Assembly (NCBI GenBank): GCA_027886185.1
Contig: WOAB01000589.1
Span: forward strand, 9,057,001-9,121,000
DNA: 64,000 nucleotides
Direction of reading: 5' to 3'
Source of the DNA: Rheum nobile
Taxonomy: Eukaryota; Streptophyta; Magnoliopsida; Caryophyllales; Polygonaceae
The position numbers and the translations under genes are program-made. The notes below the pieces were generated by a model. The model was given only the letters and a program-made list of their open reading frames with translations, ran no database searches and had not been told where the DNA came from. Each line of letters begins with the position of its first letter. The first letter of the stretch is position 1. Positions 32,463 through 43,871 of this stretch are shown here, piece after piece.

Positions 32463-33616
32463 CTCTCTTGTTGATTCGATACAAGCTTTGGAATGTAAGG
32501 TTGCCTTGAGAAGGACAAAAACTTCAATAGAACTTGGTGAACTTAGACAACACACAACCAAAGGTGAGAATAGCTCTTGGATTTCGAAAGATAAGCTCAA
32601 GACACACACAATAGGAGACAAACAACAAGAAGGATGACACAACAAAGAATCGTGTTTAGGAAATTCAACAATGCAATGTCATACCTAGCTCGTTCCTACC
32701 AATACTCATGAACACATAAACAAGTTGCCAAAGGATAAAAGAGTGGCAAGGGGTAGGCAATCAAGCTTGAGGTTCAAGGTAAGGTTCAAAGGCGACTCGG
32801 GGTGACTGAGCCTGACTCGGTTTGAAACTCGGCCGGGTTGGGGCCGAGTTTGGCTCAGTCGAGCTTCTTCCACTTTTTTTTTTTTTGATGATCACAACAC
32901 TAGCAATGTGATACAATACAAAAATTAAGTGCAACAATGTAAACTAGAACAAGAAATAAAACAAGAACAAGCCTTTCTCTTCTTCTTTTTTTTGGCTTTT
33001 GCTTTTCTTTTTCCTTCCTTTTCTGATATTCTTTTTTTTTTCAAATAAAAAAAAACGTGCAATTACAAATAAACAAGAAAAAAATAAAGGATATCTTGTT
33101 TCTAGTTCACTTTTTTGGGGTAATGATGTCCTAGGTAGCAAGTGGGGGAAAATGCACTTTTTGCATGCCTTTTTGGATCAGTTTTTGCAGTCCTTTTGGG
33201 GCTGAAATGACAGACCTTTGGGGCAGAAAATAGCTGGGTTTTGGGGCTAGAATGTAGGTGGGTTTTAGGGGCTAAGTGTAGCTGGGTTTTGGGGTTGCTT
33301 TTGTGGGTTTTTGAGTGGGTTTGAGGGGATTTTCGGATGGGGGTTTAAGGGTGTTGCAGCTGGGTTTCATGGGGGAGTTTTCAGCAGCTTGGAGGGGGTG
33401 TTTGGTGGTGGTGGAAGGTGGTGGTGATGGGGTTTTGTGGTGGCAACAAACAAGCAACAAGTTCATGCATGCACAAGCACAAGTAATCACAATTTAAGCA
33501 CAACAAGCATGAAGAACATGAAGAACAAGATGAACAATGAAGAAAAATGGAAAAGAAGACTCAAGAAGAACCTTGATGGTGGTTCGGCTGGGTGGTGGTG
33601 GCTCGACGTCGAGATG

Positions 33617-33628
33617 GCTCTGATACCA
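33617..33628 (-). other. PBS of element G
   Basis: Minus strand TGGTATCAGAGC, 3 bp from the LTR at 33632. Confidence 0.9.
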
Positions 33629-33631
33629 ATT

Positions 33632-34741
33632 TGATGCGGGGATTAGCCGCGAGTGGCCCGATCTAGACGCCAAGAGACTCGTATGGAAGATGGAGGTGGA
33701 AACAAGAGAAAACACAAGAGAACAAGTTAGCAAATGATAGGAAACAAAGAAATAAACAAGGATATAGGAACAACCGAAAGATGCAATGGAGAGACCCTTG
33801 GCAAACAATGTCGCCAATAACTAAACCAATGTGCACAAACGACCTTTCCTTCTACAATCTCCCACAACGATGGACGTGTCCAAAGAGCAAGAGAAGGAGG
33901 CGAGTGAAGCCTTGGAGCACCAAGATCATAGACGAAATTGACACAACGCAAGAGCAACCTAGCAAGTTTGAATCAACTTTGAGAAAACACTCCCATGGAG
34001 CTCTCAATCTTCATAATGCATAAAGCAAAGGTTCATAACTGGGGAAAAACTGAGTTACAAAGAAACACAAAGGTCTTAAATAGCCAAAGGGGTCGGCCCA
34101 TAAAAGCCCAACAAGAAACGAGACAAAAGGAGCTAAACTGGGAGAAACTCGGTCCAAGACCCGACCGAGTTGTGGGCCGAGTTTGGCTCGACGTGGTTCA
34201 CTGAGAACAACTCGGCCTGGACCCGGCCGAGTTGTGGGCCGAGTCAGGAGGCTCAACTTCTGGCCTAACTTCAGAAGGTCCGTTCTCTCTTGTCCTTGAT
34301 TGGAATGGAGTGATTCCAACTCCCAGAGATAGATCTTGAAGTCTAGTTTCACTCCTCAAAATTTGAGCGTGATCGGAGTTGGGAATCAGAAGATATGACA
34401 GTTTTGCTAAGAGGTCGCCATCACTAAGCACAACTCGGCCGAGTTTGGTGGGCCGAGTCAGGACCTTGGGCTTCAACTCTTGTGGTTGCCATTCTCCCGC
34501 GCTTGGCTCGGCTCGGAATGTCACCAAGGTCCTTGGTATTGGTTCCGTGAAGTACTCGACGAGGGTGGGCTCCCTTGAGACGCGAAGGTTTGCCAAGTTC
34601 TCGAGTTCCTCGTGCATACGCTTGGCTCGAGCCCTTTGTGAGTGGACCATCTCCTTCCTCAATGGCTTGGCTCGAACCCTTGTGAGTGAACCATATTTCT
34701 TTGTGTGCCACTTGGGTGAAGCCTCGGATGCTCCCGCATCA
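33632..34741 (-). repeat. 5' LTR of element G
   Basis: 1110 bp. It has 4 bp (near 34490) absent from the other copy, which changes the reading of the LTR-encoded tail. A TATA-like TATTTAAG lies near 34077 on the minus strand. The AACTCGGCC palindrome is at 34208-34232. Confidence 0.93.
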
Positions 34742-35149
34742 CTAATGTGAGAGATATACTGACTTCACTGGTGGCTACGACATCCACTGAAATAACCAGA
34801 TCTTCAAAAATTGGAAAAACCTACCTGGAGTAGACAAATGAACAAATATGAAAAGGATAAAAATAATAATATGGGAGACATGCAGAATTAAGGAGGAAAT
34901 TGAATGAGAAACAAATCAACTTACCATGGCACGAAATCCATAGTTACCAAGCATATGTGTGCTAACTATATCCAACATAGTGACATTCCGCTTTAGAACT
35001 ATGCAGGTAAGAACAACATGCAACACAGACAATTTTGAAGAAGAGAATGTGAACGACATCCAACACAAGAACCAACTACTATACAATAAGAAATGTAGAC
35101 ACCAACCTTGTCCATATCTCTTGACTTGGTTATAAGGGTAAGAAGTATG
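34742..35149. other. Unique sequence right of G
   Basis: About 400 bp, moderately AT-rich. I see no clear gene, RNA or repeat. Confidence 0.35.
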
Positions 35150-35800
35150 CAAAACTTATATTACAAAACTTATACTAGAGGTTCACAAAATTTATACTAG
35201 ACAATTACAATACTAAATTTATACTCCAAGTTCAAAAATATTATACTAGAGGTTTACAAAACTAACTTTAAACTAGAGATTCACAAAATTTATATTAGAG
35301 GTTCAAAAACTTTATAAAAGAGGTTTACAATACTAATTTTATACTACAAGTTCACAAATTTATACAAGAGGTTCGCAAATGTATACCACAGGTTCGCAAA
35401 CGTTATATAGAGGTTCCAAACCCTTATAATAAAGGTTTACAATACTAACTTTATACTACAAGTTTACAATTTTTTTTATACAAGGTTTACAAACGTTATA
35501 CTAGAGGTTCAAAAAAATTATACTACACGTTCACAAATTTTATACTAGAGGTTTACAAACTAACTTTATACTAGAGGTTCACAAACATTATCCGAGAGGT
35601 TCATAAAATATATAGTAGAGGTTTACAAACTTTATAATATGAGTTTAAATACTAACTTCACATTGCAGATTCACCAAATTTTATACAACAGGTTCATAAA
35701 ATGTATACTACAGGTTCACAAACTTTATATTAGAGGTTTAAAAATTAACATTATATTAGAGGTTCATAAGTTTTACTACTAGAGGTTCACAAACATATGC
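35150..35800. repeat. Degenerate AT-rich minisatellite
   Basis: About 28 diverged copies of a unit near 22-24 bp with consensus close to GAGGTTCACAAACTTTATACTA, running head to tail. Variation is both substitutions and small indels. Inverted relatives (GAACCTCTAGTGTA near 35890, GAACCTC near 35910) follow, so the array ends in a partial palindrome. No coding frame. Confidence 0.8.
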
Positions 35801-36403
35801 TTAGGTTAACTATGCGTTAGTTAAAATACATGTTTACTCTGATTATTAAATTTGAGCTTTTAGTATGAACCATAATGTACTACATTTGAACCTCTAGTGT
35901 ATTGATCATGAACCTCAAGCAAAGTTTACAATTATTAACGCTTCCGTACACTCATTCTACATGTTCATATGGAAGGCAAAGTTTACAATTATTAAGATCA
36001 ATCTTGTTTCTCTATTTAATCTAGGCTTATATTTGTTGACAACTTTTTTATGTTGAGTACGTTCTCATACCATTTTTTCGATGAGAAAATCGACCAAGCT
36101 AAGTTGATGGAAAGCTCAACCCCTTTTCATTTTTGGAGAGAGATGCAAATCAAGGCTAGCTAGGTAAATGTAGCATTCTTGCTAATTAGCAGTTTTCTTT
36201 TCCTTGTGATTTGAGACCAAGACTCCTTATAATAGACGATTTTGGCTTCTCAGATTGAACACAAAAATATTTCTTTAGTCTTGTTTAAGGATTATCCATA
36301 TACAACGTAATATACATTGTTGAAAAGAAGATGAGCAAACTCAAATGGAAAAAACAAATCAACACTTCTCATTGCTCCTCAAAGTTTTGGATGGCAGCGA
36401 TCC
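35801..36403. other. AT-rich sequence between minisatellite and LRR fragment
   Basis: It contains inverted minisatellite-like pieces and a repeated GCAAAGTTTACAATTATTAA (near 35930 and 35980). Nothing else recognised. Confidence 0.35.
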
Positions 36404-36648
36404 TCAATGGCTCCCCTTACTCACGACCTTCCTATGACCACTCCTATTACTACCACTGCTTGAGGAAGCTTTGCAAACGATGTCAGTAGGTTGTTTCTTC
36501 AGGAATGCCAACTTTGGTAGAAACCCACAAACCGCCTTCTACAGGTAGTCATCCCCATGGTTGATTTGAATAGGATTTCCCAACAGATTCAGAGCAAGCA
36601 AAGAGCTATAGTTAGCAACCAGCATTTCCATAATGTCAATTCTCTGCC
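36404..36648 (-). pseudogene. Last exon of a leucine-rich-repeat protein, with in-frame stop
   Basis: After a plausible AG acceptor, the minus strand reads RIDIMEMLVANYSSLLALNL, then LGNPIQINHGDDYL, a TAG stop, then KAVCGFLPKLAFLKKQPTD and on to a TGA at 36404-36406. The pattern (LxxLNLxGNPI, then RKAVxGLLPKLxYLNKQP) is typical of the cap of plant SDS22/outer-arm-dynein-light-chain-like LRR proteins, where the stop position is normally a basic residue. The exon is otherwise in frame. Upstream exons were not found, and the 5' region of the same gene might lie near 37.4-37.6 kb. With the stop, I read it as a pseudogene. Confidence 0.6.
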
Positions 36649-37982
36649 CTAATTGTGAACCAAATCTAACTAACGATCATTAACCAGACATAATGAAACC
36701 CTAAACCCATCAAGAAAAACCACTTATAAGTAAAACATACCATCTCGAATGCAATTTGCAATCCAGATTATCAACTATTAAGTTGAAATTATGTAGCTAC
36801 AAATAACCATTAGACGTACATACATTACTAAATTTCTTTGATCAACCATTCCAAAAGAAACAATTTTCTAGAACCAATGCCATCAATTCTCTGCCTTATG
36901 ATCCTTTCAAACCAAGATTTGATCTTAACTACCCTTATTACCACACACCTCCATAGTATGCTCATCATCAGTTCACCACAACAAGCAGAAAAAACAAAGC
37001 AAACAAAATGTCAATACGTCATAATCATAACCAGGGAAAAGCAAACATTTTCATAAAGTTAGCATTTGAAAATTATTACAAATAAAGACAAAATACACAC
37101 GCCTGAAATTTCATTCTAGAATATCAACACGGTTTCTATCAAATTAAGCCACAACAAGAAAAATCTTCCAATCCATTTCCATGGAGGAGAAATCTTGAGT
37201 TTCCTCTTCAAAGTCATGGAAGAGCAACTCCATACGACTCAATAACATCCCAGTAAGCCTTGAAACAAACATCAATACTACCTCATACACTTTGATTTGT
37301 ATTCAATTATAGCACATAAATTGAGGGTTCACTTGTTGCTCTGAACAAAAAAATACAAAATCCAAACGAAATTTCTAGGGTTCGAATTGAAAAAGAAGTT
37401 GACTAACTTGAATCCAGCTCGAGGTAATGTATGATGGGAAATCGCAAGAGCATTGTCGAAATCGGTGCAGAAACACGCCTCAAAGAGAAGCAATCTCGTA
37501 TCGAAGAAAGGGTGTCATCAAAGGCAGATCGCAATGGGAGAGACTGAGAGGAGAGCGCCTCGCACAGATCCAAAAACTTGGAGAATGAGGGTTTATGAGG
37601 CAGAGTTACGAAAATACCCCTCAACCATCTAAAAAAAACACTGACCATATAATGAAAAATGATTAAATGTTTAGATACGTCCGCACTAAACATATTAGTA
37701 CTTGTAGGCATATGATCCTTTTTTATAAATTTTATATATAACTTAAATATTATTAAGAAATAAAATATAAAAATAAAATTGAAGTGTTGACCGTGCCTTA
37801 GACACGAGCACGCACAAACAATGATTAATGTACACACGAACATACCCTATTTCATTCTACCATCCTTTTAGGCGAATTCCCTCGTTGAAATCCCTTGCCA
37901 GCCTCTTTTGTCCTCGTCCTCCATCGCTTGTGCGGTCACTCTACTCCCTCGTCCACCATCACTGTTGGCGTGCTCTCCTCCA
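36649..37982. other. Region between the LRR fragment and the hAT end, possible divergent promoter
   Basis: 36649-37400 shows no certain exons. On the minus strand 37600-37403 reads FSKFLDLCEALSSQSLPLRS and ends at a stop. It may be 5' untranslated sequence of the minus-strand LRR gene. 37640-37840 is very AT-rich, as expected between divergent genes. 37860-37982 is CT-rich and looks like 5' untranslated sequence of the rightward XPB gene, resuming at 55455 after the hAT insertion. Confidence 0.35.
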
Positions 37983-39070
37983 CAGGGGCAAGGTTACTTG
38001 AGGCTTAGAGGGGGCTATAGCCCCCGCTGAAAAAAATAAAATAAAAAAAATTCACCTAACCCTTTTTTCTCAAACACAACCGGCCCTAATTTTTTTCATC
38101 TTCCTCTCGCAGTCTCACCTCTCCAGACTCCAGATCTCTCTTCATCTTCCCAAAGGACCATCTTCCCAAACCATCTTGGCTCCTTCTTCTGGGTTCAGCC
38201 AGTGTTGCTGACCTGCTGCACAACCCGTGACGACTCCACGACAGGGCGACTGAGTGCGAGGGCCATGGGGAAACCGACGACGAGACGACTCCACCGCCTC
38301 CACGTGCTGCGCGACTGAGTGCGGGGTGACAAGACGACTCCACCGTCTCCACGTGCTATGCGACTGAGCTATGGGGCGAGCGACGACGTGCCGAGAGTTT
38401 CGACTTGCCGACGGCGACGTGCAGAACGATGTTGCTGCTGGTGTCAATGTCGGTGTCATGCTTGTCCCTCAAGTGAATCTCTTTGATATCTGTGTTCGAG
38501 TTTGAAGAATTTTGATTTGAGATTGAAATTGGAGAGAGAATGTGAGATTATGTGGAATTGGATCCCTCAGGTCAGGTGAATCTCTTTGATATATGCGTTA
38601 TGTCACTTGGGGAAATGACAATCTTCTACCGTGGCCTTACTTCCTGAGTGGCTGAGTATCCTCCCTCAATTCATCAAAGACGTCAAGATCTTCCACCGCC
38701 CAACGCCACCAGCGAGCTTCCTCGGACGATTCACGGTTGCAGAGGCCAGGTCAAGCGCAAGTTAGTTTTTAATTTGTTAATTTCCCTTATAAATTATATT
38801 TGTTAATTTGTCAACTAAAATCAGTAAGATGCAAACAATAATATAGCTAGTTAGTTTTTAATTTTTGTACATAGAATTAGAAATCAGAATTGTTGGATTC
38901 GATTTTCTAGGAATTGATTTAGAAATTTACCCCTATGTCTATGTGATATTGTGATGTGTTTGTTAAAGTTATTTAGTGGTAGTATTGATTGTTGAACATT
39001 TGGATTGAGTTCTTTTAACTTTATGATTTAGGCTTGATTATTCCTACATTCTAATTCAAAGAATAAAAAA

Positions 39071-39244
39071 CATGTTTTTTCTGCTATGAAGCTTGTGAAA
39101 AGCTCATTACGCAATCGAGTAGGAGATGATTTCATGAATGATTGTCTGATTGCGTATATTGAAAAAGATGTGGTGAGATGTATTGAGAATGACGATATTA
39201 TTGTAATATTTCAGAACATGGCACCTCGAAGGATGTTATTGTAA
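39071..39244 (+). pseudogene. hAT transposase C-terminal dimerisation region
   Basis: 58 codons to a natural stop: HVFSAMKLVKSSLRNRVGDD, then FMNDCLIAYIEKDVV and a final NMAPRRMLL. The AFSAMKxxKxxLRNRMGDxxLNDCLxxYIEKD pattern is the hallmark of the C-terminal dimerisation domain of plant TTF-type hAT transposases. Upstream sequence is not open, and the RNase-H-like catalytic domain is missing. Confidence 0.75.
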
Positions 39245-39283
39245 CAAACAAAATTAATATGATTTCATATTTTATGTATTATA

Positions 39284-40179
39284 TGATGTGAAACAAGGAG
39301 GCTTGAAAGCTTTGCTTCACCGAAGGGGCTCGATCGTGGCTCAAGCTAGCTCTTCTCTTCTCCTCCTAGCAAGATGACTCCTTAGGTTTCCTTGAGACTC
39401 TCCTCGGCGGCAGAAACAAGGAGGGAAGTGACGAGGCCGGCGGAGCTCCGGCGAGGATGGATGGTCGGTGATGGAGAGGCCTTGAAGAGGCAATGAAGGA
39501 AGACGTTTGTGTTTCGAGAGACAAGGCCAAGGGAAGCCTCCAAAGAGGTTCCTTGGCAGGTTTTGAAGAGTTGTAGACCAAGACAAGATGTAAAAGAAAT
39601 CCAAATGCAATTACTTGTTGATTGAAAGGAAAACAAAGATAGATCCAAGCTTGGTGGCTTTGGATTGAAGGCTTGAACCGGGGAGGACCACCTCTACCCT
39701 TGAAGGAGAACCACCTCAACTTCTTGAAAGCTCTAAGCCTTTAATCTTCAACCAAATGAGCAAGGAAGCCACAAGTTGGCTTAAATAGACTAAGGTCTTA
39801 AGTGGGCTAAAGGCCCACTTACAAGTGGCCTAACTCACCCAAAAAGGAAATGCAAAGTCTTTAAATTAAACTACTAAAATAGGAAAGGAAAGGATAGGTG
39901 CCATGCGCCTTGTCTTGGCTTTGGCAATGACGACGCCTTGGATGTCATGGGGCTGAAGGTGTCGGCACCTTGGTGAAGCCAATGCCTTCCATGGTGGTCA
40001 TCATGTGGAGGTGCGGTTCCAATGGAGCTAAAGAGCCTTGGCTAAGAAGGGCCCGGTTGACAATGGATTGTGTGGCTTGAGCTATGGCCTTAGCTCGAGC
40101 CCTTGTGATCGGGCCATTACTCTTGACTTCCATTCACTCCTCTTCCTCTTTGGCATCTAGCGGTTGTTGGGGCTCATCA
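39284..40179 (-). repeat. 3' LTR of element H
   Basis: 896 bp, starting TGATGAGCCCC on the minus strand. It carries the polyprotein tail, where a TGA (40136-40134) precedes MEVKSNGPITRARAKAIAQA in the same frame. The other LTR has TGC at that place. Confidence 0.92.
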
Positions 40180-43100
40180 TCCTCCCCTTCTTGAAGTAGA
40201 ATTGTCCCTAATTCGTCCTCATACTCCGAGGGAACAAAAGGAGAGAGGTCGGCCACGTTGAACGTGGGATGATCACCATAATCGTCGGGGAGTTCCACTT
40301 GATAAGCATTGTCACCAAAGCGTTGGAGCACTTTGAATGGACCATCTCCTCGGGGATCTAGCTTGGAGCGGCGCTTGCCGAGGAAGCGCTCCTTGCGCAA
40401 GTGCATCCAAACAAGGTCACCCAGTGCAAAGATGACACAACGCCGACCCTTGTTCGCTTGCTGCGCATATTGTGTTGCACGGCGCTCAAGTTGTGTCCGG
40501 GTGCGCTCATGGAGGGCTCGCACAAAGTCAGCCCGCTTGAGGCCCTCGGGGTTCTCCTTGAAAGCTAGCGGCCGGGGCACCAAATCCATGAGAGTGAGCG
40601 GATTGCGTCCATAGACCACTTCAAAGGGAGAGAGCTTGGTAGCCGAATGGATGGACCTATTATAAGCAAACTCCACAAAAGAAAGTAAGTCATCCCAACG
40701 GCGTGGGTTGGCCCTAAGGACTATTCTAAGCAAGGTGCCTAGGGTCCGGTTGGTCACTTCGGTTTGACCATCCATTTGGGGGTGACAACTAGTAGAGAAT
40801 AAGAGATGTGTGCCTACTTTTCCCGATAAGGTTCTCCAAAAATGGCCAACAAATTTGGCATCCCTATTTGAGACAATGATGCGAGGGATTTCATGTAACT
40901 TCACCACATGGTCAAAGAAGAGGGTGGTCACCTCGGAAGCATTGTTGGAAGTTTTGCAAGAGGTGAAGTGGGCCATTTTGGAAAAGCGATCCACAACCAC
41001 AAAGATGGAATCCCTCCCCTTCTTAGACCGAGGCAACCCGGTAATAAAATTCATGGACACATCTTCCCAAGGGGCGGTTGGAATAGGCAAGGGGGTGTAG
41101 AGACCTTGGGGGCTTGACCTAGATTTGGCTTTGTGGCAAGTGACACATTCTTGGACAAACTTAGTGACTTGGTGAGACAATTTGGGCCAATAAAAATGCT
41201 CCTTAAGGGCTGTAGGTTTTGGCAACACCAAAATGTCCACGGCCCTCATGAGCCTCTTTGATCAATAGGTGTCTAATGAAGGAGGTGGGGATACACAACT
41301 TGCCGGCTTTGTAAAGGAAACCCTCACTCATGAAGAAGGTGTCAACCTCACCTCTCTTGGAACACTCGGCCACAATGGGGGCAAAGAAAGGATCTTGAGC
41401 ATAAAGAGATTTAATCAATGAAAAACCAAGAATTTTAGCATCAAGATGAGTAAGAAATACATACCTCCGAGAGAAAGCATCAGCCACCACATTATCTTCT
41501 CCCTTCTTGTGCTTTATCACATAAGGAAATGTTTCCATGAATTCCACCCAACGGGCGTGGCGACGGCAAAGATGGGCTTGACTCCGGAGATAGGCAATGG
41601 CCTCATGATCGGTATGTATGATGAACTCACGAGGCCACAAGTAGTGTTGCCACGTCTTCAAGACCCGAATCAAGGCGTAGAGTTCCTTGTCATATGTTGG
41701 GTAGTTGAGAGTGGCGCTAGAGAGCTTTTCACTAAAGTAAGCCACGGGGCACTTTTCTTGAATGAGCACACCACCAATGCCAATGTTGGAGGCATCACAC
41801 TCAACCTCAAATGGTTTGGAGAAATCGGGGAGTTGCAAGAGGGGAGCATTGCACAAGCTCTCCTTGAGGGCTATAAAGGTGGCGGCATGCTTGTCTATCC
41901 ACACAAAATCGACCCCCTTCTTGTTGAGTTCATGTAAGGGGGCGGCGATGCTACTAAAATCCAGCACAAAATGTCGATAGAAACCGGCAAGGCCTAGGAA
42001 GGAGCGGACCATGGTCGGTGTAGTAGGAGTTGGCCACTCTCTAATGGCGTGCACTTTCTCATCCACACGCAATCCATCCTTGCCCACGACATATCCAAGG
42101 AAAATGGTGGAGGAGGCGCAAAACGTACACTTGGAGAGATTTGCAAACATCTTCTCCTTGCAGAGGCATTCAAACACGGCCCTCAAGTGGTGCACATGCT
42201 CCTCCAAGCTCTTGCTATAGACCAAGATGTCATCAAAGTACACCACCATAAACTTCCCCAAAAATGCCCTAAGACGTGGTTCATGAGGCGCATGAAGGTG
42301 CTTGGAGCGTTGGTGAGGCCGAATGGCATCACAAGCCATTCATACAAACCATACTTGGTCTTGAAAGTGGTCTTCCATTCATCACCCTCACGCATGCGGA
42401 TTTGGTGGTAGCCACTCTTAAGATCCACCTTAGAGAAGAAGTTGGTGCCATGTAGCTCATCAAGCCTTGGAATTGGATGACGGTACTTGATGGTGATTTG
42501 GTTGATGGCTCTACAATCTACGCACATGCGCCAAGAGACATCCTTCTTTGGAACAAGGATCACCGGGACCGCACATGGGCTAAGGCTCTCACGGACATAT
42601 CCCTTGTCCATGAGCTCTTGAACTTGGCGTTGAAGCTCCTTAGTCTCCTCGGGACTAGCACGGTAGGCGGGCCGGTTGGGGAGGGAGGCGGCGGGGATCA
42701 AGTCAATTTGGTGCTCAATCCCCTACACCGAAGGTAGGCCCTCGGGAAGCTCATCCGGGACCACATCCTTGAACTCAAGCAAGAGAGCTTGGACACAAGC
42801 GGGAAGCTCAACTTTGGCATCAAGAGAAGCGAGGCAATGCTTGGGGACCAACAAGAAGCAAGGTAGGCGCCCTTGAAGCACCGGTACCACATGGCGTTGG
42901 CGAGCCAAAAAGAGGTGCGGCTCACATCGGCCCAAAATCTATGGCGGCGCGCTCGACAACAAGGAGGTGGGCGGAGGTGCCGACGACCCATGCGTCGCGC
43001 CGGTGGTGGCGGCGGTCGGGCCATTGGTGAGCGCGCCTAGAGACGGTGGGGCGTTGTGGCACGCGCGCTCACCCTTGCCCGGGCGTTGTGGCACCGAGGC

Positions 43101-43871
43101 GGATGTGGGAGCTTTGTGCTCGGTGGTACCTCTCTTGGCAGCCTTGGTTTCATTGGAATGTTGTGAGGACGAGGCCTTGGCTCCTTCAATGGCCTTGAGC
43201 CGGCTACGCTCCACTTGGTCTTCTAACATCTCTCGTGGAGTAATGGGAAGCAAGGTGATGCGTCTTCCTCCATGGACAAAGACATAGGTGTTGAGGAAGC
43301 CATCATGGAGCACCTTTCTATCAAATTGTCAAGGCCTACCTAACAAAAGGTGAGTAGCATCCATTTTGATAACATCACAAAGTATAGAATCTTGATAATG
43401 AACAATGCTAAAAGTGATGTAGCATTGCCTTGTTACCACATCACAATTACCTTCCGAGATCCAGTGTAAACCATAAGGTTGGGGATGAGGGGTTGTCTTG
43501 ATGTTGAAGTGGTGGACAACTCTCTCATTGACAATGTTGCAACAAGAACCTCCATTGATGATCACACTAAGAGATGCATCTCCCATGAGGCACCGTGTGT
43601 GAAAGAGATTCTCCCGTTGGTCCTTGAGGTCTCCTTCTAGCACCGAGAGGACTCGCCTAGTCACAAGGCTAAGAGGAGTGCCAACGCCGGGTTCATGAGG
43701 GGTGCAAGCAAAGTTCTCGGTGGTTGGCTCCTCGGTGATGTCCAAGGCTTCATCTTCACACGGCTCGGGCTCGTCATCAAAGGATTCATAGCCGGCATGG
43801 GAGGAGAACAACACTTTCTTGGTGTTGGGCAATCCCTCTGAATGTGGCCATGCCCACCACACTTGAAGCAA
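40134..43871 (-). pseudogene. Element H protease-RT-RNase H-integrase, broken
   Basis: Pieces on the minus strand: protease 43871-43329, where the catalytic Asp is Asn (VIINGGSCCNI); linker 43313-42939; a TAG near 42723; RT 42701-42183, then a frameshift near 42.27 kb and continuation 42339-41203 with YFDDILVYS, RNase H ECDASN, DKEL and HTDHEA; integrase 41249-40134. In the integrase both early catalytic Asp positions read Asn: SMNFITGLP for SMDF and VSNRDAKF for VSDRD. HPQMDGQTE and the GPF module (PRGDGPFKVLQR) remain. All three Asp-to-Asn changes are G-to-A, consistent with decay by methylcytosine deamination. Non-functional. Confidence 0.9.
40180..40192 (-). other. PPT of element H
   Basis: AAGAAGGGGAGGA on the minus strand, abutting the 3' LTR. 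Confidence 0.85.

Larger units (their letters stand above)
29954..34741 (-). mobile_element. Element G: non-autonomous Ty3-type retrotransposon with a chimeric ORF
   Basis: TSD ctaat (29949-29953 and 34742-34746) and two LTRs of 1106 and 1110 bp define this 4.8-kb minus-strand element. The LTRs differ at about 12 positions (about 1.1%) plus one 4-bp indel, so it moved fairly recently. The 2.6-kb internal region has a Met-tRNA PBS (33617-33628), a leader (32334-33616), one 512-codon frame without RT or RNase H, and a PPT (31060-31072). The leader includes a triplicated 16-bp motif and a CTCGG/CCGAG-rich stretch near 32795-32865. It must have used enzymes from relatives such as B, C or D. Confidence 0.93.

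Noticed and set aside
35150..35800. CRISPR-like array
   Set aside because: Units are degenerate, contiguous and AT-rich without unique spacers, and the DNA is from a plant nucleus.
39341..39719. Overlapping minus-strand frames in the H LTRs as a gene
   Set aside because: They recur in both LTRs, in several frames, with no domain, and lie in R/U5.
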